From assembly GCA_021825585.1 (NCBI GenBank), contig JAKAGT010000002.1:248001-312000 (forward strand): DNA of 64,000 nucleotides, given 5' to 3'. Of the stretch, positions 8,083 to 17,273 are shown one piece after another; the first letter of the stretch is position 1; each line of letters starts with the position of its first letter. The stretch comes from Bacteroidota bacterium. GTDB taxonomy: Bacteria; Bacteroidota; Ignavibacteria; Kryptoniales; JAKASW01. The notes below the pieces were generated by a model. The model saw nothing but the letters and a program-made list of their open reading frames with translations. It made no database searches and had not been told where the DNA came from. The translations under genes and the position numbers were made by a program.

Positions 8083-9654
8083 CTATCTTGGCTCAAGGTA
8101 GACGACCGGCAATATCATCTCTTCGAGCGAAATGCCGCCGTGCTGGAAGCTGTCATGGTACTGTTCAAGGTACTTATGATAATCGGTCGGATATACGAAA
8201 TAGAAGTCTTCTTTCGCAATTATATAGTTTATGGTTACGCCGCGCCTGGGAAGCATGAATTCTTCGGGATTCTTCACGAAGATTGCCTGCCTGTTATCGC
8301 ACTTCAAATTTCTGCCGAATTTATATCGCAGGTTTGTGGAAGCCTCCCTATCTCCGAGGACCTTTGATCCTCTCATACTCCTGACGCTGCCGTGATCGGT
8401 GGTGACCACAACTGTAGCATCCGTCTGAGCGAGAGCAGTGAAGAGGTCCAGGAGATAAGAATGCTGAAACCATGATCTCGTCAACGAGCGATATGCACTT
8501 TCGTCGGGCGCTATTTCTTTCAGGATATCGGAATCCGAGCGGGAGTGCGCGAGAATGTCTACGAAGTTTACGACGATTGCGGTCAGCGGCTGGCGTGCGA
8601 AACTCTGGACGTTTGATACCACGTTCTTTCCAAAATCGGGATCGATGATTTTGATATACTTGGGATCGACCCTGAGTCTCTTCCTCTGCAATAAGTCGGT
8701 CAGGAGCTCCTTTTCGAATCTGTTCCTGCTGGAGTCGTCGTCCGAATTTCCTTTATCCCATATTTCCGGAAATCGTTTTTCCATTTCAAGAGGCATCATC
8801 CCGCTGAAGATTGCGTTCCTCGAATATGGCGTCGCAGTGGGAAGGATTGAATAATAATAGTCCTTGCTGACTGCATAGTAATCCCTGATAAACTCCTCTA
8901 TGATGAGCCACTGATCCAGCCTCATACAATCTATGACTATCAGGACTACCGGCTTCTGGGAGGTCATCCTGGGCATAACGAATGTCTCGAAGACTTCATG
9001 CGACATCTTAGGACGGTCATTCTTGCGGCCAACCCAATCCCTGTATACGCTTTCGATGTACTTGCCGAAGGAGGCATTTGCAGCTCGTCGCTGGTCCATC
9101 AAAGGCTCCTTGAGACCTGTCTCCGGGTGTTCATCGACCTGCAATTCCCAGTAAGTGAGTTTCTGATGTATATCTATCCAGTCGGGGTAATCAAGCTCGC
9201 TATCCAGCCTGGAGGATATTTCGCGAAATTCCGAGACATAATCCCGGGAGACCCTTTCACCCGCGATTCTATGGCCGTCCATGATCTTCTTAGCGGTAAG
9301 GAGTATCTGGCTCGGATTCACGGGTTTCGTCAGGTAATCGCTGATTTTCTGGCCGATTGCCTCCTCCATCAACGATTCCGCCTCGTTCTTGGTTATCATG
9401 ACGACCGGTATTTCGGGGGCAATCCCCTTTATGACCTCTAAAGTGCTGAGCCCCCCCATCCCCGCCATCATCTCGTCAAGGAGTATCAAATCGTAGTTCT
9501 CATCGTGGAAATTCTGCTTGACCAGCTCGATAGCGTCCTGGCCGTTTGTTGCTGTATCGACTTTAAAACCTTTGTCTTCAAGGAAGATAACGTGAGGTTT
9601 CAACAGTTCGATTTCATCATCAACCCATAATATTCTTCGTCTATCCCCGTACAT
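8083..9654 (-). CDS. porX: PorX-type response regulator with PglZ/alkaline-phosphatase-like output domain
   Basis: A 523-residue two-domain regulator. Residues 1-120 are a receiver domain with acidic pocket Asp12/Asp13, phospho-acceptor Asp60 (LILLDEMM), the MITKN stretch and Lys in LTKPVNP. The C-terminal part is a PglZ domain of the alkaline-phosphatase fold: VVLIVIDCMRLDQW with a metal-ligand Asp, SILPTATPYSRNAIFSG with the nucleophile Thr region, and TTDHGSVRS. In Porphyromonas gingivalis PorX works with PorY and SigP to control the type IX secretion system. This gene suggests a related pathway here, but no porY, sigP or secretion gene is in the window. ATG at 9654 has an excellent AGAGGAG site; a 15-codon upstream extension lacks one. 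Confidence 0.9.
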   Translation of the reverse strand: MYGDRRRILWVDDEIELLKPHVIFLEDKGFKVDTATNGQDAIELVKQNFHDENYDLILLDEMMAGMGGLSTLEVIKGIAPEIPVVMITKNEAESLMEEAIGQKISDYLTKPVNPSQILLTAKKIMDGHRIAGERVSRDYVSEFREISSRLDSELDYPDWIDIHQKLTYWELQVDEHPETGLKEPLMDQRRAANASFGKYIESVYRDWVGRKNDRPKMSHEVFETFVMPRMTSQKPVVLIVIDCMRLDQWLIIEEFIRDYYAVSKDYYYSILPTATPYSRNAIFSGMMPLEMEKRFPEIWDKGNSDDDSSRNRFEKELLTDLLQRKRLRVDPKYIKIIDPDFGKNVVSNVQSFARQPLTAIVVNFVDILAHSRSDSDILKEIAPDESAYRSLTRSWFQHSYLLDLFTALAQTDATVVVTTDHGSVRSMRGSKVLGDREASTNLRYKFGRNLKCDNRQAIFVKNPEEFMLPRRGVTINYIIAKEDFYFVYPTDYHKYLEQYHDSFQHGGISLEEMILPVVYLEPR

Positions 9655-9670
9655 AGTTTCTCCTCTTGTA

Positions 9671-9699
9671 TTTGTAGTCCTCAACAAAAAAGTTATCAA
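9671..9699 (-). promoter_or_regulatory. porX: Possible porX promoter
   Basis: On the minus strand TTGATA (9699-9694) and TACAAA (9676-9671) are 17 bases apart, about 17 bases before the porX ATG. The -10 box is weak. An ATGGGC/GCCCAT inverted repeat (9703-9708 with 9731-9736) lies just upstream and could be an operator or chance. Confidence 0.35.
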
Positions 9700-9844
9700 G
9701 GCATGGGCTAAGAAACAAACCGCCCTTTATGCCCATTCACTTTTGGACGCAGGGTAATGAAATCGGTTAAATAACATCTCTCAAATGCCGGAGGGTCTTG
9801 TCGCAAATAATTGAAGTTTTACCAAAATATTTCCGATTAAAGTG

Positions 9845-9873
9845 TTGACAAGTTTGCTCCGGTTTCTTATACT
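9845..9873 (+). promoter_or_regulatory. Strong sigma-70-like promoter of the ilv-leu operon
   Basis: TTGACA (9845-9850) and TATACT (9868-9873) are separated by exactly 17 bases, matching the housekeeping consensus at 11 of 12 positions. Transcription should start near 9880, only a few bases before the leader-peptide ATG at 9888. No other promoter this good is seen before ilvB. Confidence 0.85.
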
Positions 9874-9887
9874 TGAACTAAGAAGAA

Positions 9888-10052
9888 ATGAACGACTCTA
9901 GTACGACATACGATTCAGGACCCGCGTTGACGAGACCTATCTCGCCAGCCGACGTTGTCAGTTCAGATCTTCTTGGCCTCATTTCCCTTATATCCATTCT
10001 TATTCTCCTCCTTCTTAGCGAGGGGAATATCCTCCTCGGCATTATTAGCTAA
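9888..10052 (+). CDS. Leu/Ile-rich leader peptide of the ilv-leu operon
   Basis: A 54-codon open frame (ATG 9888, TAA 10050-10052), too short for most gene callers. The first half is ordinary. The second half contains the run LLGLISLISILILLLL followed by NILLGIIS, giving roughly twelve Leu and eight Ile codons overall plus two adjacent Val codons. It begins a few bases after the expected transcription start, with AAGAAGAA as a weak ribosome-binding site, and lies 230 bases ahead of ilvB. This is what an attenuation leader for branched-chain amino acids looks like (compare enterobacterial ilvL and leuL), but the sequence is new to me. The hydrophobic run could instead be a small membrane protein. 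Confidence 0.75.
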   Translation: MNDSSTTYDSGPALTRPISPADVVSSDLLGLISLISILILLLLSEGNILLGIIS

Positions 10053-10160
10053 ATAGCCGAAGGTTATTCCCCCGAGTCAACGAACCTAACAAACATTCAC
10101 ATCAACTCAGCGGAATAACCCGAAGCGGAAAGCTATAGCCGGGCTTGGCTTCTCGGGGAA
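10020..10160 (+). promoter_or_regulatory. Attenuator-like alternative RNA pairings before ilvB
   Basis: Segment 1 (GGGGAATA, 10022-10029, inside the leader peptide) pairs over 8 bp with segment 2 (TATTCCCC, 10065-10072). Segment 2 (GGTTATTCC, 10062-10070) also pairs perfectly over 9 bp with segment 3 (GGAATAACC, 10112-10120). Segment 3 (CCCGAAGC, 10119-10126) pairs with segment 4 (10148-10157) with a two-base bulge. Pairs 1:2, 2:3 and 3:4 exclude each other as in classical attenuators. No U-run follows segment 4, so the output may be Rho-dependent or translational. Pairings were found by eye and no energies were computed. Confidence 0.6.
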
Positions 10161-10281
10161 TGACCCAGTCGGGAAATGCCGAACATTGATATTTTCTGAC
10201 ATTGTTGAAGAATTCAGTGCAATGACAGCTCCCTGAAGGAGTTGTTGGCTTCAAAAATAAAAAGAAATGGAGACTCGCGTA

Positions 10282-12015
10282 ATGAGTACCAACGAAATAA
10301 CAGGCGCAGAGATCTTTGTGAGATGCCTGATGGAAGAGAACGTGGAGTACATTTTCGGTTACCCGGGAGGTGCGGTAATCGGGGTGTATGACGCTATGCA
10401 CGACATGTCGAACATAAGGCACATCCTGACGCGTCACGAGCAGGGCGCCGTCCACGCTGCGGAGGGATATGCGAAGGCCACTGGAAAGGTCGGAGTCGTC
10501 ATCGTCACTTCAGGTCCCGGAGCGACCAACACGGTCACCGGCATTGCAGATGCCCATATGGATTCCGTTCCACTCGTCGTGTTCACCGGACAGGTTGCGA
10601 CCAACCTGATCGGCAACGATGCATTCCAGGAGGCCGATATCATAGGCATTACCCGCTCCATTACGAAGCACAACTTCCTCGTCACGGACGTACGCGATCT
10701 GGCCTGGACGATAAAGGCGGCTTTCTACATAGCTTCAACCGGCCGTCCCGGCCCCGTTGTTGTCGACATGCCGAAGGACGTAATGGCCTCGACAGCCTCA
10801 TTTTCCTATCCGAAAGAGGTGAAATTGCGGGGTTATCGTCCTTTCTACTTCGGACACATGGGGCAGATTAACAAGGCCGTCGAAATCATAAATTCGTCGA
10901 AGAAACCGGTATTGTACGTCGGCGGCGGCGTCATCAACTCCAACGCCGCGAAGGAGGTCTACAATCTGGCAAAGAAGCTGAACGCGCCCGTAGCGATGAC
11001 GTTGATGGGACTGGGCTCGGTACCTGGCGACGACAGGCTTTCACTCGGCATGCTGGGCATGCATGGGACTTGGTTCTCGAATATGGCTGTGGATCAGTGC
11101 GACTGTCTCATCGCAATCGGTGCCCGGTTCGATGACCGCGTGACCGGCAATCCCCGAATGTTTTCACCGAATTCAAGGAAGGTACATATAGACATTGATC
11201 CCTCTCAGATAAGCAAGAACGTAAAAGTGGACGTGCCGATAGTAGGCGATGTGAGACATGTGTTGGAGAGGCTGACGCCACTGGTTCAGCCGCTGGAAAC
11301 GACACAATGGCTGGCACAGATCGACGAATGGAAGAAAGAGCATCCGCTTCGTTATGAGAACGGGCCGGAAATTCGGGCACAATACATCATCGAGAAGATT
11401 TATGAGCTCACGGACGGTCAGGCCGTAGTAACAGCGGATGTCGGACAGAACCAGATGTGGGCAGCGCAATTCTACGGATTCAAGAATCCGCGCTCGTTTC
11501 TCACTTCCGGCGGGCTCGGGACTATGGGATTCTCCTTCCCTGCCGCGATTGGCGCAGCCTTCGGCGTAACGGACCGCCCGGTATTCTGCATAAACGGAGA
11601 CGGCGGCATCCAAATGAACATCCAGGAACTCACGACTGCAGTCGGAAATAATCTGCCGATCAAGATCATAGTACTTGACAACGGCTACCTTGGAATGGTG
11701 AGGCAGTGGCAGGACCTTTTCTACAAGAAGCGTTACAGCCATGTATCGCTGGGAAGCAATCCGGACTTCGCCAAGATCGCCGATGCGTTCGGCGCGAAGG
11801 GTCTCGTTACCGACAAGACGGACGAAGTCGTCCCAATCCTAAAGGAGGCGTTGAAGATAAATGACCGGCCGGTTCTTATAGACTTCAAGACGACGACCGA
11901 AGACAACGTATTTCCGATGATCCCCAGCGGCAAGACTGTCGCTCAGATGATCGACTATCCCAAATCAGTGGAGGAGTTAAAAATGTCCAAATCCCGCGTG
12001 GAGGCAAGCAAGTGA
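10282..12015 (+). CDS. ilvB: Acetolactate synthase, large (catalytic) subunit
   Basis: The thiamine-diphosphate enzyme that condenses two pyruvates (valine, leucine) or pyruvate and 2-ketobutyrate (isoleucine). From ATG 10282 it has 577 residues. The ThDP-activating Glu53 lies in RHEQGAVHAAEGYA. The central FAD-binding-type domain follows, and the C-terminal ThDP motif begins GDGGIQMN and ends near LDNGYLGMVRQWQ. An ATG five codons earlier (10267) is possible, but the second ATG has GGAG upstream at reasonable spacing. It is the first large gene of the operon, and its stop overlaps the ilvN start. Confidence 0.97.
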   Translation: MSTNEITGAEIFVRCLMEENVEYIFGYPGGAVIGVYDAMHDMSNIRHILTRHEQGAVHAAEGYAKATGKVGVVIVTSGPGATNTVTGIADAHMDSVPLVVFTGQVATNLIGNDAFQEADIIGITRSITKHNFLVTDVRDLAWTIKAAFYIASTGRPGPVVVDMPKDVMASTASFSYPKEVKLRGYRPFYFGHMGQINKAVEIINSSKKPVLYVGGGVINSNAAKEVYNLAKKLNAPVAMTLMGLGSVPGDDRLSLGMLGMHGTWFSNMAVDQCDCLIAIGARFDDRVTGNPRMFSPNSRKVHIDIDPSQISKNVKVDVPIVGDVRHVLERLTPLVQPLETTQWLAQIDEWKKEHPLRYENGPEIRAQYIIEKIYELTDGQAVVTADVGQNQMWAAQFYGFKNPRSFLTSGGLGTMGFSFPAAIGAAFGVTDRPVFCINGDGGIQMNIQELTTAVGNNLPIKIIVLDNGYLGMVRQWQDLFYKKRYSHVSLGSNPDFAKIADAFGAKGLVTDKTDEVVPILKEALKINDRPVLIDFKTTTEDNVFPMIPSGKTVAQMIDYPKSVEELKMSKSRVEASK

Positions 12016-12503
12016 AGAAGCACACAATTTCCATCCTTGTCGAAAACAAATTCGGTGCTTTAAACAGAATCGTAGGCCTTTTCAGCGCCCGTGGTTACAA
12101 CATAGACAGCATTTCGGTCGGGACCAGCGAGGATGACTCCGTCGCCCGCGTCACGATAGTTTCAAAGGGAGACGACGATATCATCGAGCAGATCATTAAA
12201 CAACTCAACAAGCTCGTCGACGTAACAAAGGTAGTCGACCTGACCTATGACAGTTTCGTGGAGAGAGAGCTTGTCCTGGTAAAAGTCTCCGCGAACAGAA
12301 ACACAAGGCCCGAGTTGATGCAGATTTCCGAAATATTCCGATCGAAAATCATCGACATCAGCCCCCGCTCCATTACCGTCGAGGCCACGGGCAGCGAGCA
12401 GAAAGTGGACGCATTGATAAAAATGCTTTCGCCGTTCGGCATCAAGGAAATTGCGCGCACGGGGCGTGTGGCCCTGAAACGCGAGTTTGAAGGAGCGGTC
12501 TAG
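12012..12503 (+). CDS. ilvN: Acetolactate synthase, small (regulatory) subunit
   Basis: A 163-residue regulatory subunit. The N-terminal ACT domain (ISILVENKFGALNRIVGLFSARGYNIDS) binds branched-chain amino acids for feedback inhibition of IlvB. The C-terminal half contains the family ELVLVKV and IDISPRSITVEATG segments. Translation starts at GTG 12012 and overlaps the ilvB TGA by four bases, so the two subunits are likely made in fixed ratio. The length is standard for the IlvH/IlvN type. Confidence 0.96.
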   Translation: MKKHTISILVENKFGALNRIVGLFSARGYNIDSISVGTSEDDSVARVTIVSKGDDDIIEQIIKQLNKLVDVTKVVDLTYDSFVERELVLVKVSANRNTRPELMQISEIFRSKIIDISPRSITVEATGSEQKVDALIKMLSPFGIKEIARTGRVALKREFEGAV

Positions 12504-12509
12504 TTGAGC

Positions 12510-12590
12510 AGGCACAAAGCAGCAAACGTTCAGAAGCCCGAAGGAAGACGCGAAGTCCAGCCTGCCTTCCCGCAATCTGGCTTTGTGCCT
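12510..12590 (+). repeat. Long intergenic inverted repeat between ilvN and ilvC
   Basis: AGGCACAAAGC (12510-12520) is the exact reverse complement of GCTTTGTGCCT (12580-12590), giving an 11-bp stem around about 59 bases. The interior can form a smaller GAAGG/CCTTC stem. No U-run follows. It could be an mRNA processing or stability element that sets ilvC level, a leaky terminator, or a copy of a dispersed palindromic repeat. No other copy is seen in this window. Confidence 0.6.
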
Positions 12591-12656
12591 CAGGGCCCCT
12601 CCCCCTTCGTCACTTTTAACATATCCCTAAAAAATCAGAACTAAAGGAAACAGAAA

Positions 12657-13649
12657 ATGAAAGTTTATTACGAATCCGACGCAGACCTTTCACTCCTGAG
12701 AGATAAGACCGTAGCGATAATCGGCTACGGCAGCCAGGGACACGCACACGCACTGAACCTTCGGGACAGCGGTGTGAGCGTCATAGTGGGCCTTCAGCCG
12801 GGAAGCAAGTCACAGGCTGCGGCGGAAGCGGAAGGACTGAAAGTGTACACCCCGTTCGATGCGTCGGCTCGTGCTGACTTCATCATGATACTGGCTCCGG
12901 ACATGGTGCAAAAAAGGCTCTACGAAGAGGAGATAGCTCCCAACCTGACCGAAGGCAAGATTCTCGCTTTCGCACACGGGTTCAATATACATTACAAACT
13001 TGTCAATCCGCCGAAGAACGTCGACGTCATAATGATCGCGCCAAAAGCCCCGGGCCACCTTGTCAGGAGAGTTTACACTCAGGGCGCGGGAACGCCGTGT
13101 CTCATCGCGGTCCAGCAGGATCACTCTAAAAAAGGTTTGGAATATGCCCTGGCATATGCTAGGGGTATCGGCGGGACAAGGGCAGGAGTAATCAAGACGA
13201 ACTTCAAGGACGAAACTGAGACCGACCTTTTCGGCGAACAGGCAGTCCTCTGCGGCGGATCCGAGGAACTGATAAAGGCGGGATTCGATACCCTCGTCGA
13301 GGGAGGCTACCCTCCTGAACTGGCCTTCTTCGAGTGTATGCATGAGCTGAAGCTGATCGTGGACCTGTACTACGAAGGCGGACTTACCAGGATGAATTTC
13401 TCCGTGAGCGATACGGCAGAATACGGCGGCTACACTAGAGGACCGAGGGTTATTACAAAGCAGACCCGGAAAGAGATGAAGAAGATACTGAGCGAGATTC
13501 AGACCGGAAAGTTTGCGAAAGAGTGGATCAACGAGACATTCACCAACAAGCAAAGAAACTTTTTGAAGATGAGAAAAGAGATGAACACGCACAAACTTGA
13601 AAAGGTCGGCTCGAAGCTGCGAGAGATGATGAGCTGGCTCAAGAAATAA
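12657..13649 (+). CDS. ilvC: Ketol-acid reductoisomerase, class I
   Basis: Converts acetolactate or acetohydroxybutyrate to the dihydroxy acid using NAD(P)H and magnesium. The length of 330 residues is typical of class I. The N-terminal Rossmann motif is [20 protein letters not shown]. The cofactor-specificity loop reads VGLQPGSKS, where most NADPH-dependent relatives have Arg in place of the Gln. APKAPGH and the magnesium-binding [15 protein letters not shown] are present. The ATG follows a GGAAA-type site. The substitution may affect NADPH preference but does not question the assignment. Confidence 0.97.
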   Translation: MKVYYESDADLSLLRDKTVAIIGYGSQGHAHALNLRDSGVSVIVGLQPGSKSQAAAEAEGLKVYTPFDASARADFIMILAPDMVQKRLYEEEIAPNLTEGKILAFAHGFNIHYKLVNPPKNVDVIMIAPKAPGHLVRRVYTQGAGTPCLIAVQQDHSKKGLEYALAYARGIGGTRAGVIKTNFKDETETDLFGEQAVLCGGSEELIKAGFDTLVEGGYPPELAFFECMHELKLIVDLYYEGGLTRMNFSVSDTAEYGGYTRGPRVITKQTRKEMKKILSEIQTGKFAKEWINETFTNKQRNFLKMRKEMNTHKLEKVGSKLREMMSWLKK

Positions 13650-13674
13650 CCATCACCCGGAAGGACCTTTGCAA

Positions 13675-15315
13675 ATGGAACGCAAGATATACATATACGA
13701 CACCACGCTGCGGGACGGCACACAGGGAGAAGAAATTTCTTTCAGTGTCGAGGACAAGATCAAGATAGCGCATCACCTCGATGATTTCGGCGTCGACTAC
13801 ATCGAAGGCGGATGGCCCGGCTCGAATCCGAAAGATATGGAATTCTTCGAAAGGATGAAGCATGCCGACCTCAAACATGCAAAGCTCGCCGCATTCGGAA
13901 GCACTTGCCGTGCATCATTGAAGCCGCAATCCGACGGCAACATAAGCGAGCTTCTGCGCGCCGAGACTCCCGTCGTGACGATCTTCGGTAAATCGTGGGA
14001 CATGCACGTTACTGAAGCGCTCGCCACTACGCTGGAAAGAAACGTCGAGATCATATTCGAAACCGTGAAGTACCTGAAGGACAACGGCAAGGAAGTCGTC
14101 TACGATGCCGAACATTTCTTCGACGGTTACAAGTCGAATTCCGAATACGCGGTGAAGACGATCCGTGCGGCGGAAGCCGCAGGAGCTGACTTCATAGTGC
14201 TGTGCGATACCAACGGCGGCAGCATGCTGCATGAGGTCGAAGCCCTCACGGAAATCGCGAAGAAGTCGGTGAACACGCGTCTCGGCATTCACGCGCACAA
14301 TGATTCCGAACTGGCGGTTGCCAATTCACTCGCCGCGGTGCGTGCCGGATGCGTTCAGGTCCAGGGCACGGTCAACGGATATGGCGAACGCTGCGGAAAC
14401 GCAAACCTTTGCTCGATCGTCCCGAATCTTCAGCTGAAGATGGGACTCCCGGTTGTCCCTCCCCCGCGGCTGAAGACTCTGACGGAACTGTCCAGATTCG
14501 TGAATGAGGTCGCGAACCTCCAACCGAAGAAGAGCCTGGCCTATGTCGGCCAAAGCGCATTCGCCCACAAGGGAGGAGTGCACGTGAGTGCCGTAATGAA
14601 ATCGGCCCGCACCTACGAACATATTGATCCCGAGCTTGTGGGGAATTCGCGGCGCGTGCTGGTCAGCGACCTGTCGGGAAAGAGCAACGTCCTCTACAAG
14701 GTGGAGGAACTCGGCATACAACTTTCCGGCAACAACGGTCAGGCGACCTCAATCGTGAACAAGCTCAAGTCCCTCGAGAGGGAGGGCTACGTATATGAAG
14801 ATGCCGACGCATCCCTGGAGATTCTGATTCGAAAAGACATCGGCGAAGTGACGATGCCGTTCGAGCTGCAGGCGCTTCGCATAATTAGCGAGAAAAACGA
14901 CAACGACGGCGTTTCTCACACCGAGGCCGTAATCAAGCTGAGGGTGGGCAACCAGATCGAGCATACCGCAGCCGAAGGCAACGGACCAGTGAACGCACTC
15001 GATAACGCGTTGCGCAAGGCGCTCCTGCAGTTCTATCCGCAGCTTGCCGAGTCAAAACTGTCTGACTATAAGGTCAGGGTCGTCGACGCAAGCGACGGGA
15101 CGAGTGCAAAGGTGAGAGTCCTGATAGAGACTACCGATCATGATTCCACCTGGAATACTGTAGGCGTCTCTGAAAACATAATTGAGGCGAGCTGGAAGGC
15201 CCTGGTCGATTCAATAGTATTCAAAATGATGAAAGACAACGATAACCATAACAACAAGAACTCCGCTCTGCGGCGTCCCGCTTCGACTCTGTCAGCACCA
15301 CGACAACATGAATGA
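13675..15315 (+). CDS. cimA: (R)-citramalate synthase
   Basis: Condenses pyruvate with acetyl-CoA to citramalate, the threonine-independent entry to isoleucine. It has 546 residues from ATG 13675, which has an AAGGA site; the frame also opens with TTG two codons earlier. The HMGL-like barrel starts with [17 protein letters not shown], where TQGEE is typical of citramalate synthase (LeuA here has EQSPGCS). [15 protein letters not shown] and [16 protein letters not shown] give the metal and acetyl-CoA site. A C-terminal allosteric LeuA-dimer domain follows, then an Asn-rich tail of about 20 residues. CimA removes the need for ilvA in this operon. Confidence 0.95.
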   Translation: MERKIYIYDTTLRDGTQGEEISFSVEDKIKIAHHLDDFGVDYIEGGWPGSNPKDMEFFERMKHADLKHAKLAAFGSTCRASLKPQSDGNISELLRAETPVVTIFGKSWDMHVTEALATTLERNVEIIFETVKYLKDNGKEVVYDAEHFFDGYKSNSEYAVKTIRAAEAAGADFIVLCDTNGGSMLHEVEALTEIAKKSVNTRLGIHAHNDSELAVANSLAAVRAGCVQVQGTVNGYGERCGNANLCSIVPNLQLKMGLPVVPPPRLKTLTELSRFVNEVANLQPKKSLAYVGQSAFAHKGGVHVSAVMKSARTYEHIDPELVGNSRRVLVSDLSGKSNVLYKVEELGIQLSGNNGQATSIVNKLKSLEREGYVYEDADASLEILIRKDIGEVTMPFELQALRIISEKNDNDGVSHTEAVIKLRVGNQIEHTAAEGNGPVNALDNALRKALLQFYPQLAESKLSDYKVRVVDASDGTSAKVRVLIETTDHDSTWNTVGVSENIIEASWKALVDSIVFKMMKDNDNHNNKNSALRRPASTLSAPRQHE

Positions 15316-15378
15316 ACCAGCGACGACACATCAGGCGATTGACGATGAACGGGAAAAAAGACATTTGGAGGAAGTAAA

Positions 15379-15609
15379 ATGAAACCCCAGACACGAATCG
15401 AGCTGCTTGAAAGAGCACTGAGCAGCGAAATGGAGACGATCAAGCGGTATAATGATCATGCCGAGACATCAGATGATGCAGAGACGAAGAGACTCTTCCG
15501 CTCTCTGGCAAGTCAGAAGTATGAACACTATCTCCAGATTGAAAAGCATCTCCGCCAGTTGAAAGCGAACAACGATATTACCGACGCAATTAACAGCATG
15601 TTTCAGTAG
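15379..15609 (+). CDS. Small two-helix ferritin/rubrerythrin-like protein
   Basis: A 76-residue, strongly helical protein with a GGAGG ribosome-binding site seven bases before the ATG, so it is very likely translated. Residues ~10-30 contain [15 protein letters not shown] and residues ~45-60 contain [13 protein letters not shown]. These resemble the E-x-x-Y and E-x-x-H iron-binding helices of rubrerythrin/ferritin-like proteins, but only one helix pair is present. It would need to dimerise to form a four-helix bundle, as encapsulated mini-ferritins do. It sits between cimA and leuA in the operon. A role in iron handling for the LeuC Fe-S cluster is speculation. Confidence 0.7.
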   Translation: MKPQTRIELLERALSSEMETIKRYNDHAETSDDAETKRLFRSLASQKYEHYLQIEKHLRQLKANNDITDAINSMFQ

Positions 15610-15635
15610 AACAGAACTCGCGTGAGGAGAGGGAA

Positions 15636-17195
15636 ATGAAGGACAAGATCTATATTTTCGACACGACTCTGCGTGACGGCGAGCAGTCGCCGGGATGCAG
15701 CATGAACACACAGGAAAAGCTGAAGATGGCCAGACAGCTGGAGGCTTTGAATGTGGACGTGATAGAGGCGGGTTTTCCGATGGCCTCGGAGGGAGACTTT
15801 GAGGCCGTGAAGGAGGTGGCAAAAACCATAAAGGGGTGCACTATCGCGGCTCTTTCCAGGGCGACCACGGCGGATATAGACCGCGCCTTCGAAGCTCTTC
15901 AATACGCTGCCAAACCTCGAATCCATGTCTTCATAGCCACGAGCGATATTCATCTCAAGCATAAGCTGAAAAAGACGAGGCAACAGGTTCTCGAACAGTC
16001 AGTGAACACGGTGGCCTATGCGAAGAAGCTCTCCAGTGACGTTGAGTTCAGCTGCGAAGACGCAAGTCGAAGCGACATCGACTACCTCTGCCAGGTCATC
16101 GAGGCGGTCATCAATGCCGGTGCCACGGTGGTGAACCTGCCGGATACTGTTGGATACTCGATACCGCAGGATTACGGCTTCATGATCAAAACGATCCGCG
16201 AGCGGGTGAAGAACATCGATAAAACCATACTGAGTGTGCATTGCCACAACGACCTCGGCCTCGCCGTGGGAAACTCAATAGCCGCGGTTATGAACGGTGC
16301 ACGGCAGGTCGAGTGCACGGTCAACGGCATCGGGGAGCGTGCTGGAAACGCATCGCTGGAAGAGTTTGTAATGGCGCTGAGGACCCGGCCGGATGTTCTT
16401 CCCTACCAGGTGGATGTGAAAACGGAGGAAATATTCAAATCAAGCAGGCTCCTTTCCACAATGACCGGCATGATGGTACAACGCAACAAGGCTATTGTTG
16501 GCGCAAATGCATTCTCGCATGAGGCCGGCATTCACCAGGACGGTATCATAAAGAGCAGGATGACTTACGAGATCATGACTCCGGACTCCGTTGGCATCAA
16601 ACACTCCACCCTCGTTCTGGGCAAACACTCCGGCAGGCATGCCCTCAGGCAGAGATTCGAGGAGCTTGGGTACACGCTGACTCCGGAAGAACTGGACAAC
16701 GTCTACACGGAGTTTACCAGGCTCGCCGACAAGAAGAAGGAAATTCTCGACGAGGACCTGATTGCGATACTGAACAACAAATTTGACAGCGATGAAACGA
16801 AGTATATGCTCTCAAGTCTCCAGGTGATGACGGGCACCGGAGTCAAATCGACCGCCGTCCTGGAACTCAACGACGGGAAAGAGGCATACGTCGACTCGGC
16901 AACCGGCGACGGGCCTGTGGATGCCGCGTATAACGCCATTGAGCGGATAACCAAGTTGAACGGTCAGCTCGTAGACTACACGATAAAATCGGTAACGTGG
17001 GGAGGCGACGCAGTCGGAGAGGTCTTTGTTAAAGTGATCTTCAATAAGGTCGTCTTTACAGGACACGCGGCGAGCACGGACATCGTCACGGGAAGCGTCG
17101 AAGCTTATTTGCAAGCCGTGAACCGGGCGCTTTCAGCGAAAATACCCAGATCTGCCGACGAGAATCTGATTAAGAACCAAGCGAACGCCGTGTAA
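15636..17195 (+). CDS. leuA: 2-isopropylmalate synthase
   Basis: The committed step of leucine synthesis, from 2-ketoisovalerate and acetyl-CoA. It has 519 residues, standard for the long bacterial type. The barrel begins [17 protein letters not shown] and includes [14 protein letters not shown] (metal-binding HxH and Asn) and [17 protein letters not shown]. The C-terminal regulatory domain has the family pattern A[13 protein letters not shown]. A GAGGAGAGGG stretch lies before the ATG. With CimA directly upstream, the operon carries two related acyltransferases, one committing to leucine and one to isoleucine. Confidence 0.97.
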   Translation: MKDKIYIFDTTLRDGEQSPGCSMNTQEKLKMARQLEALNVDVIEAGFPMASEGDFEAVKEVAKTIKGCTIAALSRATTADIDRAFEALQYAAKPRIHVFIATSDIHLKHKLKKTRQQVLEQSVNTVAYAKKLSSDVEFSCEDASRSDIDYLCQVIEAVINAGATVVNLPDTVGYSIPQDYGFMIKTIRERVKNIDKTILSVHCHNDLGLAVGNSIAAVMNGARQVECTVNGIGERAGNASLEEFVMALRTRPDVLPYQVDVKTEEIFKSSRLLSTMTGMMVQRNKAIVGANAFSHEAGIHQDGIIKSRMTYEIMTPDSVGIKHSTLVLGKHSGRHALRQRFEELGYTLTPEELDNVYTEFTRLADKKKEILDEDLIAILNNKFDSDETKYMLSSLQVMTGTGVKSTAVLELNDGKEAYVDSATGDGPVDAAYNAIERITKLNGQLVDYTIKSVTWGGDAVGEVFVKVIFNKVVFTGHAASTDIVTGSVEAYLQAVNRALSAKIPRSADENLIKNQANAV

Positions 17196-17273
17196 TTCAG
17201 AGGATGTTTGATTAACTTCGTACACGTAACTGTTTACACTCAAGAAGCACAAAAGTAGAAAGAGATCTCCAAA

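Noticed and set aside
10102-10455. A 117-codon minus-strand frame covering the ilvB leader
   Set aside because: Overlaps the start of ilvB and the leader structure, no ribosome-binding site, no recognisable protein features.
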